Assembly: GCF_000447205.1 (NCBI RefSeq)
Contig: NZ_AUWY01000101.1
Span: forward strand, 1 to 64,000
From: Sphingobium ummariense RL-3
GTDB lineage: Bacteria; Pseudomonadota; Alphaproteobacteria; Sphingomonadales; Sphingomonadaceae
Direction: 5' to 3'
Length of the DNA: 64,000 nt
Of the stretch, positions 25,247-34,408 are shown one piece after another. Numbering within the stretch: the stretch's first letter is position 1; each line of letters opens with the position of its first letter. The position numbers and the translations under genes are program-made. Below the pieces are notes generated by a model that saw nothing but the letters and a program-made list of their open reading frames with translations, made no database searches and was not told where the DNA came from.

Positions 25247-26268
25247 CTCCACTGCGCGTTCTCGTCACAGGGGCGTCCGGTTTCATCGCCGGCCACTGCA
25301 TCCTCCAGCTTCTGGAGCAGGGTCATTTCGTCCGCGCCACCATCCGGTCGTTGGCCAAGGAAGCGGTGGTGCGCGGCGTTCTCCAGAATGCGGGGATGAT
25401 TCATTCTGACAGGCTGAACTTTGTCGTGGCCGATCTCCTGAGCGACGACGGTTGGGCAGAGGCCGTCGCCGGCATGGACATCGTCCTGCATGTCGCCTCG
25501 CCGGTCTTGCCGGGAAGGGTGGCGAACGAGGATGACGTGATCGTCCCGGCGCGCGAAGGCACGTTGCGCGTGCTGCGCGCGGCACGCGACGCAAGGGTGA
25601 AGCGCGTCGTTCTGACCTCCGCCTTCCACGCCGTCAGCTGGGGACATCCGCATGACGGCCATTTGTTCACCGAAGCCGACTGGACGCTTCTCGATGGTCC
25701 CGGTGTCGACGCTTACGGCAAGAGCAAGACGCTCGCCGAACGGGCGGCCTGGGATTTCATAGCCGGAGAGGGAGGAGGCCTGGAACTAACCACGATGTTG
25801 CCGGTCGCGGTCATGGGACCGGTGATGGGCAAGGATGTTTCCGGCGCTAACCACATCGTCCAGCGCATGCTCGATGGCGCGATGCCTGTGGTCCCAAACC
25901 TCTTCATACCCGTGGTCGATGTCCGCGACGTGGCCAGCGCGCACATCATGGCGATGACCAACCCGGGGGCGGCTGGCGAGCGCTTCCTGCTCTCCAATGG
26001 TCCTGCGCTCAGTCTGAAGGAGATCGGCGAAATCATCAGGGCTGCGCTTGGCGATGCGGCCAGGCGGGTCCCGAGGCGCGAACTCCCCAACTTCCTGGTA
26101 CGCATCGCCGCGCGCTTCAATGCCGAGATGCGTCCTTTCGTACCCGACCTCGGCTACGCCAAGAAAACATCGAACGACAAGGCTCGGCGCGTGCTCGGCT
26201 GGTCTCCGCGCGAGCCGCGCGAAGCGATCGTCGCGGCGGCAATGTCGTTGGCGGGAAGAACTGGCTGA
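25243..26268 (+). CDS. NAD(P)-dependent epimerase/dihydroflavonol reductase-like protein
   Basis: The 341-residue extended SDR has the cofactor motif VTGASGFIAGHCILQLLEQG at the N-terminus. HVASP, typical of the dihydroflavonol-4-reductase group, is near residue 83, and the YxxxK pair is in VDAYGKSKTLAERAAWDF. This group reduces ketones or aldehydes on varied small molecules with NADPH. The start is the ATG overlapping the AraC stop, although an open frame extends further upstream. The substrate is not deducible; the AraC partner suggests an inducible function. Confidence 0.87.
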   Translation: MTPLRVLVTGASGFIAGHCILQLLEQGHFVRATIRSLAKEAVVRGVLQNAGMIHSDRLNFVVADLLSDDGWAEAVAGMDIVLHVASPVLPGRVANEDDVIVPAREGTLRVLRAARDARVKRVVLTSAFHAVSWGHPHDGHLFTEADWTLLDGPGVDAYGKSKTLAERAAWDFIAGEGGGLELTTMLPVAVMGPVMGKDVSGANHIVQRMLDGAMPVVPNLFIPVVDVRDVASAHIMAMTNPGAAGERFLLSNGPALSLKEIGEIIRAALGDAARRVPRRELPNFLVRIAARFNAEMRPFVPDLGYAKKTSNDKARRVLGWSPREPREAIVAAAMSLAGRTG

Positions 26269-26434
26269 GCCGCCGAATTGTCGCCCCGAGCAATTTGAAG
26301 GGCTAGCACCGGGAATCTTTTTGGTGTGGATGCGGTGCCGCCCACGGCCGCCCGGCCTAGGACGGCCGTGTGCTACTAGCGGAAGAGCCTATAGCCTCGC
26401 AGCGCTGCCTTCGCGTAACCTCGTTGCCATCAGG

Positions 26435-26851
26435 TCAACGTGTCCTCGTCGCGATGAAGCGCCAGTCGGCGACTACGGCGAACCGATGCGGTTTCGCGCG
26501 ACAGGCGTACACGTCGCTATCCAATATCGCCCGGAGATCGGCAAAGCTCTCGTAGCGCACGACGACGATGTCGTCCCAATTGTCGTCAGGGCCAGCCAGG
26601 AGACTGTGGATTCGCTGCCCGGCATAAACGAGTTGCGGCGTCACGCCGACCTCTTCGCATGCCGCGTAGAACCCACCGACATATCCTTCGTAGTAGCCGC
26701 TCCGCGAGTCCGGCTTAACCTCCGCAAAATCGTGGGCGTAATTGGGCGTGTCACGGAATCGGATGAGATTGACCATGACGACGGGCCCTTCGCCGATCGC
26801 CTGCGTCGCCTCTTCAAGAGCAGCATCTTCGAGCTCGTTTGCTTGTGTCAC
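26435..26851 (-). CDS. DUF1330-like protein
   Basis: About 138 residues with the DUF1330 signature EGPVVMVNLIRFRDTPNY near the N-terminus, then DDIVVVRYESFADLRAILDS. The fold is a ferredoxin-like dimeric alpha-beta barrel; no reaction is established for the family. I chose a GTG start (VTQANELEDAALEEA) because GGAGGTG precedes it closely; a longer frame exists but looks non-coding. It is divergent from a LysR gene, which probably regulates it. A second DUF1330 gene lies at 37726. The 166 bp between 26269 and 26434 hold no gene. Confidence 0.75.
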   Translation of the reverse strand: MTQANELEDAALEEATQAIGEGPVVMVNLIRFRDTPNYAHDFAEVKPDSRSGYYEGYVGGFYAACEEVGVTPQLVYAGQRIHSLLAGPDDNWDDIVVVRYESFADLRAILDSDVYACRAKPHRFAVVADWRFIATRTR

Positions 26852-26938
26852 TATGCACCTCCAGTTCTGACCCAAGCCATTATCGCGATGGCCACAAGGA
26901 TCGTGTAGAGAGGACGAAAGCAGGATAGAGTTGCCATC

Positions 26939-27874
26939 ATGTCCACACCGCCCAACTTCCAGCGCCTGTTGAACCTGCTTCACTTCGCGCGGGTGGTAGA
27001 GGCCGGATCCTTCGCGGAGGCCGCGCGGCGGGCAGGCACGACAACCTCAGCGCTATCCAAAGCTGTTGCACGCTTCGAGAAGGCGAACGGCGTGCGGCTT
27101 CTCCATCGCACCACGCACGCAATCTCGCTGACACCAGAGGGCGAACGCCTCCTTGAGGGAACACGGGACCTTCTCCGGGAGGCCGAGAGGCTGGAGGCGA
27201 CCCTCGATCATGCAAAGTCGAGTGGGTCGGGCGGGCGCATTCGGTTGAGCGCCCCCGCGCCGCTCATACGCGCCAGACTGGCGCGGCAGGTCCCCGGTAT
27301 TCTGCGTGCGAATTCGGATATCGAACTTGAGCTCAAGGTCGATGATGGCACACTCGATCTAGCTGCCGAGGGCATCGATATCGCGATCCGGTTCGGCTCG
27401 CTCGCCGGCTATGCGAACGTCGTCTCAACCCCGCTGGGGAGCTTCCCTTGGGTGCTGTGCGCCACGCCGCGCTATGTGGAGATCATGGGTACCCCGCAAT
27501 CGCCAGCGGATCTCGACGCGCACCACCAGATCGGCTTTCGCGATCCCGGCTCGGGGCGCGTCATGCCATGGCAATTTGTCGATCCGGCCACCGGCGCTCT
27601 GTTTCGACACCTTCCGCGGCCGCGGATCGTGGTGGAGGATTTGGGCGCGATCTGGTCGATGATGCGCGTTGGCTTGGGGCTGGCGTGGATACCAGCCTGG
27701 ATCGGTCTGGGCCCTTTGCGGGACGGACTTGTCGTCGAACTGCTGCGCGAGTGGCGGGGAGAGGAGACGTCGATCCACGCTGTTCGACTTGAGCGGCGCC
27801 ACACGCCATCGCGCGTTCGTTCCCTGCTTGATGGCCTTCAAGCGGCCGCAGGGGAATGGCGCTATCCCGGCTGA
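26939..27874 (+). CDS. LysR-family regulator
   Basis: The 311-residue protein has an N-terminal winged helix (FARVVEAGSFAEAARRAGTT; SALSKAVARFEKANGVRLLH). The periplasmic-binding-like effector domain follows (LAAEGIDIAIRFGSLAGYAN; MMRVGLGLAWIPAWIGLGPL). It belongs to the CrgA-like subgroup. It diverges from the DUF1330 gene, the usual arrangement for a LysR regulator and its target. The effector is unknown. Confidence 0.9.
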   Translation: MSTPPNFQRLLNLLHFARVVEAGSFAEAARRAGTTTSALSKAVARFEKANGVRLLHRTTHAISLTPEGERLLEGTRDLLREAERLEATLDHAKSSGSGGRIRLSAPAPLIRARLARQVPGILRANSDIELELKVDDGTLDLAAEGIDIAIRFGSLAGYANVVSTPLGSFPWVLCATPRYVEIMGTPQSPADLDAHHQIGFRDPGSGRVMPWQFVDPATGALFRHLPRPRIVVEDLGAIWSMMRVGLGLAWIPAWIGLGPLRDGLVVELLREWRGEETSIHAVRLERRHTPSRVRSLLDGLQAAAGEWRYPG

Positions 27875-28124
27875 CATTCGAAAAGACCATCAAGCTCGCA
27901 AATCCGGCTCGAGGCGGCAGCCAGCCGTCTTGACTGCGGCTGTGTGCCGGTTTTGCCATTGAACATGGAGAACGGGCGCCGGCATTCCCGCTTCGTGTCC
28001 GCCGCTTGGGCGACGACCTTCGCGACGCGGCAAAGGAAGTCGAGTTTCGACGGAGTGAAAATGGATCGCCCTGCTCCGTTCACCGGTGCGCCGGATTTTC
28101 CGCTGCCCTGACGTGCGCCGTCAT
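27875..28124. other. Intergenic stretch, nothing recognised
   Basis: A 73-codon minus-strand frame (27862-28083) includes KLDFLCRVAKVVAQAADTKR but matches no family I know and overlaps the LysR 3' end. I do not call it a gene. Confidence 0.3.
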
Positions 28125-28440
28125 GCCCTAGACCAGCGCGTCAAAGACGGTTCGGATGCGACGGGCTCAGATCCTCATGCATGGCGATCCAGACCGGAAG
28201 ATCGGCGGTGAACAGATCCGGCAAAACAGGCTCGAGCCCCCGGGTCGCGGATTGCGATCGGGTCCTGTAATACGCCGATGCCGAACCCGGCACGCACCAT
28301 GGCAATCTGCGCGAGCTGGTTGTCGGTGTCGAGCGCTCAGGATAATCGAAGCAAACGCCGATGACCTCGATGCCTTGGTGGACATCGGCCTCGACGCCTG
28401 GCCTGGTCGCTAAAGACGTCCGAGATCGCATCTGGTCGCC
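28125..28440 (-). pseudogene. LysR-family regulator, frameshifted C-terminal relic
   Basis: Read over two or three frames, the minus strand gives IAMVRAGFGIGVLQDPIAIR, then after a shift LEPVLPDLFTADLPVWIAMH and EDLSPSHPNR, then FDALV. This is the effector-domain end of a LysR regulator of the AraC/CrgA-like subgroup. The frameshifts and missing N-terminus make it a pseudogene. An N-terminal LysR scrap starts back to back at 28441 on the other strand. Confidence 0.6.
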
Positions 28441-28545
28441 ATGGATCGCTCCGAAACCATGCGGCTCTTTGTCCGGATCGTCGAGCGTGGAAATTTCGCG
28501 AGTGCCGCAAGGGATTTGCAACTTCCTCGCGCCACGATGACCAGA
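28441..28545 (+). pseudogene. LysR-family regulator, N-terminal relic
   Basis: MDRSETMRLFVRIVERGNFA followed by SAARDLQLPRATMT is the first helix-turn-helix of a LysR regulator. Similarity ends at about 28545; the frame then runs through unrelated codons. The relic could come from the same ancestral gene as the C-terminal relic to its left, split by an inversion. Confidence 0.6.
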
Positions 28546-28607
28546 GCTGCCCTTCCAAGAGCCAATAATCCCGGAGGGGCAACAAGGGAGCTGGGCGGCG
28601 TAGGGAG

Positions 28608-29027
28608 TCACAGCTCAACCCTGTCCAGAATCTCATAATATGCGTTCAGGTCGAGCCACTCGATCCCCGAGACGACTTTGCCGTCCTGGAGCGTCATGAT
28701 GTACATGTAGCCGTTCTTATATGGTTTGCCGTCAATGGCTCGGCTGCTGCTGTCTATCCTCGCAAAAACCTCGGTTCCGTCCGCCCACACGCCGCGAGTT
28801 TTGATTGCAAGTGGCTCAGCGAAGCGCGCGAACAGGGCCGCTTCGGCATTGTCGAATAGATCCTTCATGCCTCGGTACGTCCGGGCAACCGGCCCATGTC
28901 CCGCGATTGTCCATTCGACGTCAGGGGCAAAGATGGCCTCGAAGAATTTTGTGAAGTCCTGGGAGGCACTTTCGAGGGCCTCGGTGACAAGGCGCAGATT
29001 GGCTTCTTCCTGAGGAGTGTAAGACAT
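28608..29027 (-). CDS. NTF2-like (SnoaL-type) small protein
   Basis: The 139-residue protein has the cone-shaped NTF2 fold pattern: DFTKFFEAIFAPDVEWTIAG, TYRGMKDLFDN, FARIDSSSRAIDGKPYKNGY, and KVVSGIEWLDLNAYYEILDR. Members bind small hydrophobic ligands or act as isomerases and cyclases; no reaction can be assigned here. The start is the ATG after AAAGGTGATT. It is divergent from a TetR gene with repeated candidate operators between them. Confidence 0.8.
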   Translation of the reverse strand: MSYTPQEEANLRLVTEALESASQDFTKFFEAIFAPDVEWTIAGHGPVARTYRGMKDLFDNAEAALFARFAEPLAIKTRGVWADGTEVFARIDSSSRAIDGKPYKNGYMYIMTLQDGKVVSGIEWLDLNAYYEILDRVEL

Positions 29028-29081
29028 AATCACCTTTCTCGTTGCGGGTAGCCGGGCTAAGAGCGACCTCGTTGAGGCTAG

Positions 29082-29121
29082 ACCGGTCGTTCCAGAATTC
29101 TTGGATATACCGATCGTTCCA
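29082..29121. promoter_or_regulatory. Repeated motif between NTF2-like and TetR genes, candidate operator
   Basis: ACCGGTCGTTCCA (29082-29094) and ACCGATCGTTCCA (29109-29121) are direct repeats differing at one base. The inverted pair TCCAGAATTCTTGGA (29091-29105) lies between them. The placement suits control of both divergent promoters by the TetR protein. Confidence 0.5.
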
Positions 29122-29146
29122 AAAATCAATTCTGTTTGAGGCAACT

Positions 29147-29761
29147 GTGACCAAAGACGACGATGCGAGCCGCGCGCGGGGACGCCCGCGCCAGTTTGAT
29201 GCCGAGGCCGCGCTGGTGGCGGCAATGCGCGTGTTCTGGCGACATGGCTATGCCGGTGCCAGCATTGGCACACTCATCCAGGCGATGGGGATCAGCCGCG
29301 CTACCATGTACGCGTCCTTTGGCGACAAGGAGGATCTGTTTCGCAAGGTCATGGATCTCTATGAGCGCGAGAAGACAGCATACATGATCGACGCACTCGA
29401 GCAGTCGACTGCCCGCGGCGTGGCCGAACATCTTTTGGACGGCACGATCGCGTTACAGACGAACACCGCCGACCCCAAGGGGAGCATGGGCATTGTCCAC
29501 TCTCTAAGTCACGCGCCCGGTGACGAGAGCATCAGGGAATTCGTGACGCAGCGAGGCCTCTATTGGCGCGACAGGCTGGTCGCTCGCTTCGAACAAGCCG
29601 CAGTCGACGGGGATTTTCCGACGTCGATCTCAGCGCGCCACCTTGCGCTGACGCTGAAGGCAACGACCGACGGGCTTCTGGTGGCAGCCGCCAGCGGTAT
29701 GGACGAGACCGGGCTGCGGGGCATCGTGCAAACCTTCTTGGGCATCTGGCCGGGGCGCTGA
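29147..29761 (+). CDS. TetR/AcrR-family regulator
   Basis: About 204 residues from a GTG start (VTKDDDASRARGRPRQFDAE). The helix-turn-helix is FWRHGYAGASIGTLIQAMGI, SRATMYASFGDKEDLFRKVM; the C-terminal domain resembles TetR_C_16 with SMGIVHSLSHAPGDE. An upstream TTG in frame at 29042 would place coding sequence over the candidate operators, so I prefer GTG. It probably represses itself and the divergent NTF2-like gene. It resembles in layout the TetR at 13685. Confidence 0.85.
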   Translation: MTKDDDASRARGRPRQFDAEAALVAAMRVFWRHGYAGASIGTLIQAMGISRATMYASFGDKEDLFRKVMDLYEREKTAYMIDALEQSTARGVAEHLLDGTIALQTNTADPKGSMGIVHSLSHAPGDESIREFVTQRGLYWRDRLVARFEQAAVDGDFPTSISARHLALTLKATTDGLLVAAASGMDETGLRGIVQTFLGIWPGR

Positions 29762-29864
29762 AGGTCGCGAAAGATCTGCATCGGCAACCGACTTCACAGC
29801 CGCTGGATCGGCTAGCCAGCCCTGCACTTCCTAGCCGCGACCGGCCGGGCGGCTGGGAACGCAT

Positions 29865-30390
29865 GACTTGCTGGAGGGTGACATCGCACCTGGGAAACGC
29901 GCCAAAGGCCCGGGCATATTCGCGACTGAACCGCGATGAGCTCTCATAACCGGCCTGAGGGGCCGCGTTGCTGATGGTACGAAAGCAACCAGATAACGCG
30001 GCGGAAGCACATTCTGCCAAGACGCGATCAGGACGCACTCGAAGATTGAAGAGCCGGTTGCGAAAACCGATCGGTGCAGCCAATGGGCGAAGCTCACCGC
30101 ATCGCTTGGCGAGAGTAGGGTTGGTAAACATCGCTCGATGGATCAGTTGCGGATACAGCCCGCGTGATGGCGACTGGCACGGCAAATGGCTTTGGCGGCT
30201 TGAATTAGCTCGGGGATTGAAGCGCTTCGACATCGAGAGTGACGCCGATATACCAGCGAAGGCTACAATTAGGGAGGAACTCTCATTCGAGCGCGCGGCA
30301 ATCGTGGCCTCCGTAGCTCGTTGGCGGCCGAATGCGGTTTCCGCCCGTTCAAGATGACCGTCGATAAAGTCACGATCGGCCAGCATACAG
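29865..30390 (-). pseudogene. AraC-family regulator relic
   Basis: The minus strand retains the last AraC helix, PQAGYESSSRFSREYARAFG, followed by FPRCDVTLQQ. Upstream pieces in the same or neighbouring frames (MFTNPTLAKRCGELRPLAAP; SLIVAFAGISASLSMS) could come from the N-terminal half, but the continuity is poor and the first DNA-binding helix is not seen. I read it as a decayed gene. The stretch 30391-30612 up to the IS256 element holds nothing recognisable. Confidence 0.5.
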
Positions 30391-30612
30391 CGTGCCTCCG
30401 CATGCAGAAACTGCGGCAGATACTGGCCATATTCGCTCTACATGACCTCGCAAGAAAGACGAGATCATGCTCACGTCTTGGGGGATCGCACTTGCCGTCG
30501 AGGCACATAGGGGACCGTCAAGCGTTACCAATTAGATTCATTACGACTGAGGTGGGCTGCACTTGCGGCGGCAATCATTCCTCTGAGCCATGCTTCGTGA
30601 ACGTTGATCATC

Positions 30613-31973
30613 GGGACGTGTCTCACGGGGTGTTGTAGGAAGGTTGCCCTGAGGGGGTAGCCACCGTCGATCTTCTGGTAGGGTTCGGATGCGAACTCGA
30701 ACCTGGAGAAGACGAGGATGACCGATGACAGAATGGCCCTGATCGAGCTGATCGAGCAAGGGGCTGATAGCGATCTGGTGCGCGAGATGCTGGCTTTTGC
30801 CGCCGAGCGCATGATGGATCTGGAGATCGAAGCGAAGACGGGTGTCCCTTGCGGGTCTCGCAGCCGTGAGCGGCTCAACCACCGCAATGGCTACCGCGAG
30901 CGGGGCTGGGATACGCGCGCCGGGCGGATCGATCTGGCGATCCCCAAGCTCAGGAAGGGCAGCTACTTCCCGAGCTTTCTGGAGCCGCGCCGCACGGCGG
31001 AGAAGGCACTGGCCGCGGTGATACAGGAGGCTTACGTCCACGGCGTCTCAACCCGCTCGGTCGACGATCTGGTAAAGGCAATGGGCGCCAGCGGTGTTTC
31101 AAAGAGCCAGGTGAGCCGTCTGGTTGCCGAGATCGACGAGCGGGTGAACGCCTTCCTCACGCGGCCGATCGAGGGCGAGTGGCCTTATCTGTGGATCGAC
31201 GCCACCTACCTCAAGGAACGCGAAGGCGGTCGGATCGTCTCGACGGCGGCGATAATCGCGGTGGGCGACAACACCGATGGCCGGCGCGAGGTGCTGGGCG
31301 TCGCCACCGGCCCATCGGAAGCCGAGCCCTTCTGGAAAGCTTTCCTGCGTTCGCTGGCGGATCACGGCTTGCGCGGGGTGAAGCTGGTCATCGCCGACGA
31401 CCACAAAGGGCTGCGCGCCGCTGCCAGCAAGGTGTTTGCCGCAAGCCAGCAGCGCTGCCGTGTTCATTGGATGCGCAATGCGCTGGCCCATGCCGCACCC
31501 AAACAGCGACCGGCGGTCATCGCCATGATCAAGACCATCTTCGCGCAGGAGACTGCCGAGGCGGCGCACCAGCAGTGGGAACAGGTCGCCGATGCCCTGC
31601 GCGAAAAGTTCCCCAAGCTCGCCGACATGATGGACGCATCACGTGAGGACGTGCTGGCCTACATGACCTTCCCGAAGGACCACTGGGCGCAGATCGCGTC
31701 CACAAATCCGCTGGAAAGGGTGAACAAGGAGATCAAGCGAAGGGCCGATGTCATCGGCATATTCCCGAATGACGCCGCCGTCGTCCGCCTCGTCGGAGCG
31801 CTCATGCTGGAGCAAAACGATGAGTGGGCCGTATCGCGCCGCTACATGACGCTGGAAACCCTCGGCTCGGTGAGCCATAATCCCATCGTCAGCCTGCCAG
31901 CCCAAGCTGCCTGACCCAAACCCGACCCTCCCGTGGATCGACGGTTCCTACACCACCCCGTGGGACACGACCC
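30613..31973 (+). mobile_element. IS256-family insertion sequence, complete
   Basis: The left end GGGACGTGTCTCACGGGGTG at 30613 pairs with the complement of the right end, GGGTCGTGTCCCACGGGGTG, ending at 31973. One Mutator-type transposase fills the element. The length of about 1.36 kb is typical. I could not see a clear 8-9 bp target duplication in the flanks. Confidence 0.88.
30718..31914 (+). CDS. IS256-family (Mutator type) transposase
   Basis: The 398-residue DDE transposase has the family zinc/RNase H-like layout. The N-terminal part contains RERLNHRNGYRERGWDTRAG and LEPRRTAEKALAAVIQEAYV. The first aspartate is in YLWIDATYLKERE, the second in VKLVIADDHKGLRAAASKVF, and the Mutator signature is QQRCRVHWMRNALAHAAPKQ. 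The glutamate is in STNPLERVNKEIKRRADVIG. The gene is intact and probably active. Confidence 0.95.
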   Translation: MTDDRMALIELIEQGADSDLVREMLAFAAERMMDLEIEAKTGVPCGSRSRERLNHRNGYRERGWDTRAGRIDLAIPKLRKGSYFPSFLEPRRTAEKALAAVIQEAYVHGVSTRSVDDLVKAMGASGVSKSQVSRLVAEIDERVNAFLTRPIEGEWPYLWIDATYLKEREGGRIVSTAAIIAVGDNTDGRREVLGVATGPSEAEPFWKAFLRSLADHGLRGVKLVIADDHKGLRAAASKVFAASQQRCRVHWMRNALAHAAPKQRPAVIAMIKTIFAQETAEAAHQQWEQVADALREKFPKLADMMDASREDVLAYMTFPKDHWAQIASTNPLERVNKEIKRRADVIGIFPNDAAVVRLVGALMLEQNDEWAVSRRYMTLETLGSVSHNPIVSLPAQAA

Positions 31974-32158
31974 AGCAGATCAAGGGTCAGACCCGTCCTA
32001 TCGCCACAAACACGCGGCGTGAGTTAGCGCAACCCTGCAACCCTCGACAGGAGGGGGCTGGCTCCAGCACCCCCAAGATTGATCGGCTGAGTTTGACGAA
32101 CGGAAAAGGAGGTTCGTAGTCTTCCGGCTCAAGAGAATGCAGCGCATGTAATCTGCTA

Positions 32159-32175
32159 TTGCAAATGACTTGCAG
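32159..32175. promoter_or_regulatory. Fur-like palindrome upstream of second TonB receptor
   Basis: TTGCAAATGACTTGCAG contains the palindrome TGCAA-n-T-n-A-n-TTGCA. It lies 57 bp before the receptor ATG and has the same spacing as the site at 7169-7185. Iron control by Fur is inferred from layout and context. The remaining sequence from 31974 shows no gene. Confidence 0.55.
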
Positions 32176-32231
32176 AATCGGACGCGCATGACTAGGCAGC
32201 GAAAAAACCGAAAAGGGGAACCCGCTCTCTC

Positions 32232-34391
32232 ATGCCTGCCTTGCTGACCATCCTCGCCGCCACCGCCGCCGCCGTCCCGGCTGCCGAAGCCCCCGCCGCG
32301 CCGGGCGATACCGAGATCATCGTCACCGGTGAGCGGACCGAGGGGCAGGATGATTATGCGGTCAGGAAGCAGACCACGACGATGCGCTTCCCGCTCTCGC
32401 AGCGCGAAACGCCCCAGTCGGTCAGCGTCGTCACCCGCGCCCAGATCCAGGATTTCCAGCTCAACGACATCAACGACCTGCTGAAAACCGTGCCCGGCGT
32501 TCAGGTGCAGGCGCAGGAAACCGACCGCATCTATTATTCGGCGCGCGGCTTCGACATCCAGACCTTCCAGATCGACGGCATCGGCCTGCCCTTCGCGTTC
32601 GAGGTGCAGACCGGCTCGATCGACACCGCCATCTACGATCATATCGACGTGGTACGCGGCGCGCCGGGGCTGCTCTCTTCCACCGGCAACCCGTCCGCCG
32701 TCGTCAACTTCATCCGCAAGCGCCCTACCAAGACCTTCCAGGCGAGCGGCAGCGCGCAATATGGCTCCTACGACCATCTGCGCCTCGATGCGGACGTCAG
32801 CGTGCCGATCACCTCGGACGGCAGCATCCGCGCCCGCGCTGTGGGCGCCTATCTGGATGAGGACAGCTATCTCGACCGCTACGGCCTGCGTCGCTGGACC
32901 GGCTATGGCATCGTGGAGGCCGATCTTGGCCCGCAGACCACCGTCACGGTCGGCTATGGCCATCAGGACCATCATAGCCGCGGCGCGACCTGGGGGGCGC
33001 TGCCGCTCTATTATACCGACGGCACCCGCATAGACTTGCCGCGATCGGCCAATAGCGGCCCCGACTGGGCGGGCTGGAACGTCATCGACCGCCAGATTTT
33101 CGGCGATATCGTCCATCATTTCAACGATGACTGGCACGCCAAGCTGACGGTGGTGCGCCGCGCCGTCAGCGAGGATGACCGGCTCTTCTACGTCTATGGC
33201 AATCCGAGCGCAGCCTTCGCAGACGGGATCGATCCGGCGGAAAGCGTGAAGGGCGGCAATATCCGCAGCTATCCCGGCGCGTTCCGGGCGGAAACCCGCA
33301 ACCTCACCATCGACGCCTATGTCGCGGGCAAGGTCGCGCTGTTCGGGCGCGAGCATGACCTGATGTTCGGCGTCAACCGCAGCGCCCAGCGTTATATTCA
33401 GACATCGGGCTATGATTATGGCGCGATCAATCTCGAACTGTCGATCGACGACGTGTTGAGCGGCAACACGCCCGAGCCGAACTTCCCGACCGTCTTCAAC
33501 ACCAACTTCCTTGAAAGCGGCGACCGCACGACCAAGCGCGAGACCGGCTACGGCCTCATCCGCTTGAGCCTCGCCGATCCGTTCAAGCTCATGCTCGGCG
33601 GCAATCTTACCCACGCCACCAGCGAAGGTTTCTCCTACGGCGCGAACATGGCCTATGACTGGACCCGCTTCCTGCCCTTCGTCGGCGCGACGCTCGACCT
33701 AACCCAGAGCATCAGCGCCTATGCGAGCTTCGCCACCATCTTCAATCCCCAGACCCAAACGACCGCCAATCGCGAACTGATCGACCCGATCAAGGGCGAC
33801 AATATCGAGGCGGGCTTCAAGGGCGAATGGATGGGCGGCCGCCTCAACGCCAGCCTCGCCATCTTCCAGGCGCGGCAGAAGAACACCGCCGAATCCGCCG
33901 GTTTCGACGAGACCATCGGCCAGACCATCTATCGCGGTGTCGACGCGAAGTCGCAGGGGATCGAATTCGAGTTCGCCGGCCTGCTCGCGCCGGGGCTTCA
34001 GGCGACCGGCGGCTACACCATCATGCGCGTGCGCGGCGAGGATGATGAGCCGGTCCGCACCTTCGTGCCCCGTCAGCTCGGCCGCCTGACGCTCACTTAC
34101 TCGCCGCCTGCGCTCCCGGCGTTGAAGGTCGGCGCGGCGGTGCAATATCAAAGCAAAATCTATCTCGAACCCGGCACCGTCTCGATCACCACCGGCGCAC
34201 CGATCCGCGTCACCCAGCCCAAATATGCGCTGCTCGATCTGCTCGCCAGCTACAAGCTGACCGACAATCTGCAGATCAGCGCGAACCTGAAAAACGTCAC
34301 CAACGCCAAATATCTGACCGCGCTCAATTACGACCAGGGCTATTATGGCGCGCCGCGCACCATCCTGGGCACGATCAGCCTCAGATATTGA
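32232..34391 (+). CDS. TonB-dependent siderophore receptor
   Basis: The 719-residue receptor has a signal peptide (MPALLTILAATAAAVPAAEA) and a TonB-box-like segment (TEIIVTGERTE). The plug (RETPQSVSVVTRAQIQDFQL; VPGVQVQAQETDRIYYSARG; VVRGAPGLLSSTGNPSAVVN) and barrel follow the siderophore-receptor pattern of FhuE/FpvA-like proteins. The barrel ends TILGTISLRY. No STN domain is present. It leads an operon with three membrane-protein genes, including a PepSY protein. The exact siderophore is unknown, but hydroxamates or mixed types are common ligands in this group. Confidence 0.9.
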   Translation: MPALLTILAATAAAVPAAEAPAAPGDTEIIVTGERTEGQDDYAVRKQTTTMRFPLSQRETPQSVSVVTRAQIQDFQLNDINDLLKTVPGVQVQAQETDRIYYSARGFDIQTFQIDGIGLPFAFEVQTGSIDTAIYDHIDVVRGAPGLLSSTGNPSAVVNFIRKRPTKTFQASGSAQYGSYDHLRLDADVSVPITSDGSIRARAVGAYLDEDSYLDRYGLRRWTGYGIVEADLGPQTTVTVGYGHQDHHSRGATWGALPLYYTDGTRIDLPRSANSGPDWAGWNVIDRQIFGDIVHHFNDDWHAKLTVVRRAVSEDDRLFYVYGNPSAAFADGIDPAESVKGGNIRSYPGAFRAETRNLTIDAYVAGKVALFGREHDLMFGVNRSAQRYIQTSGYDYGAINLELSIDDVLSGNTPEPNFPTVFNTNFLESGDRTTKRETGYGLIRLSLADPFKLMLGGNLTHATSEGFSYGANMAYDWTRFLPFVGATLDLTQSISAYASFATIFNPQTQTTANRELIDPIKGDNIEAGFKGEWMGGRLNASLAIFQARQKNTAESAGFDETIGQTIYRGVDAKSQGIEFEFAGLLAPGLQATGGYTIMRVRGEDDEPVRTFVPRQLGRLTLTYSPPALPALKVGAAVQYQSKIYLEPGTVSITTGAPIRVTQPKYALLDLLASYKLTDNLQISANLKNVTNAKYLTALNYDQGYYGAPRTILGTISLRY

Positions 34392-34408
34392 GCGGGGAGG
34401 GAGAGAGG

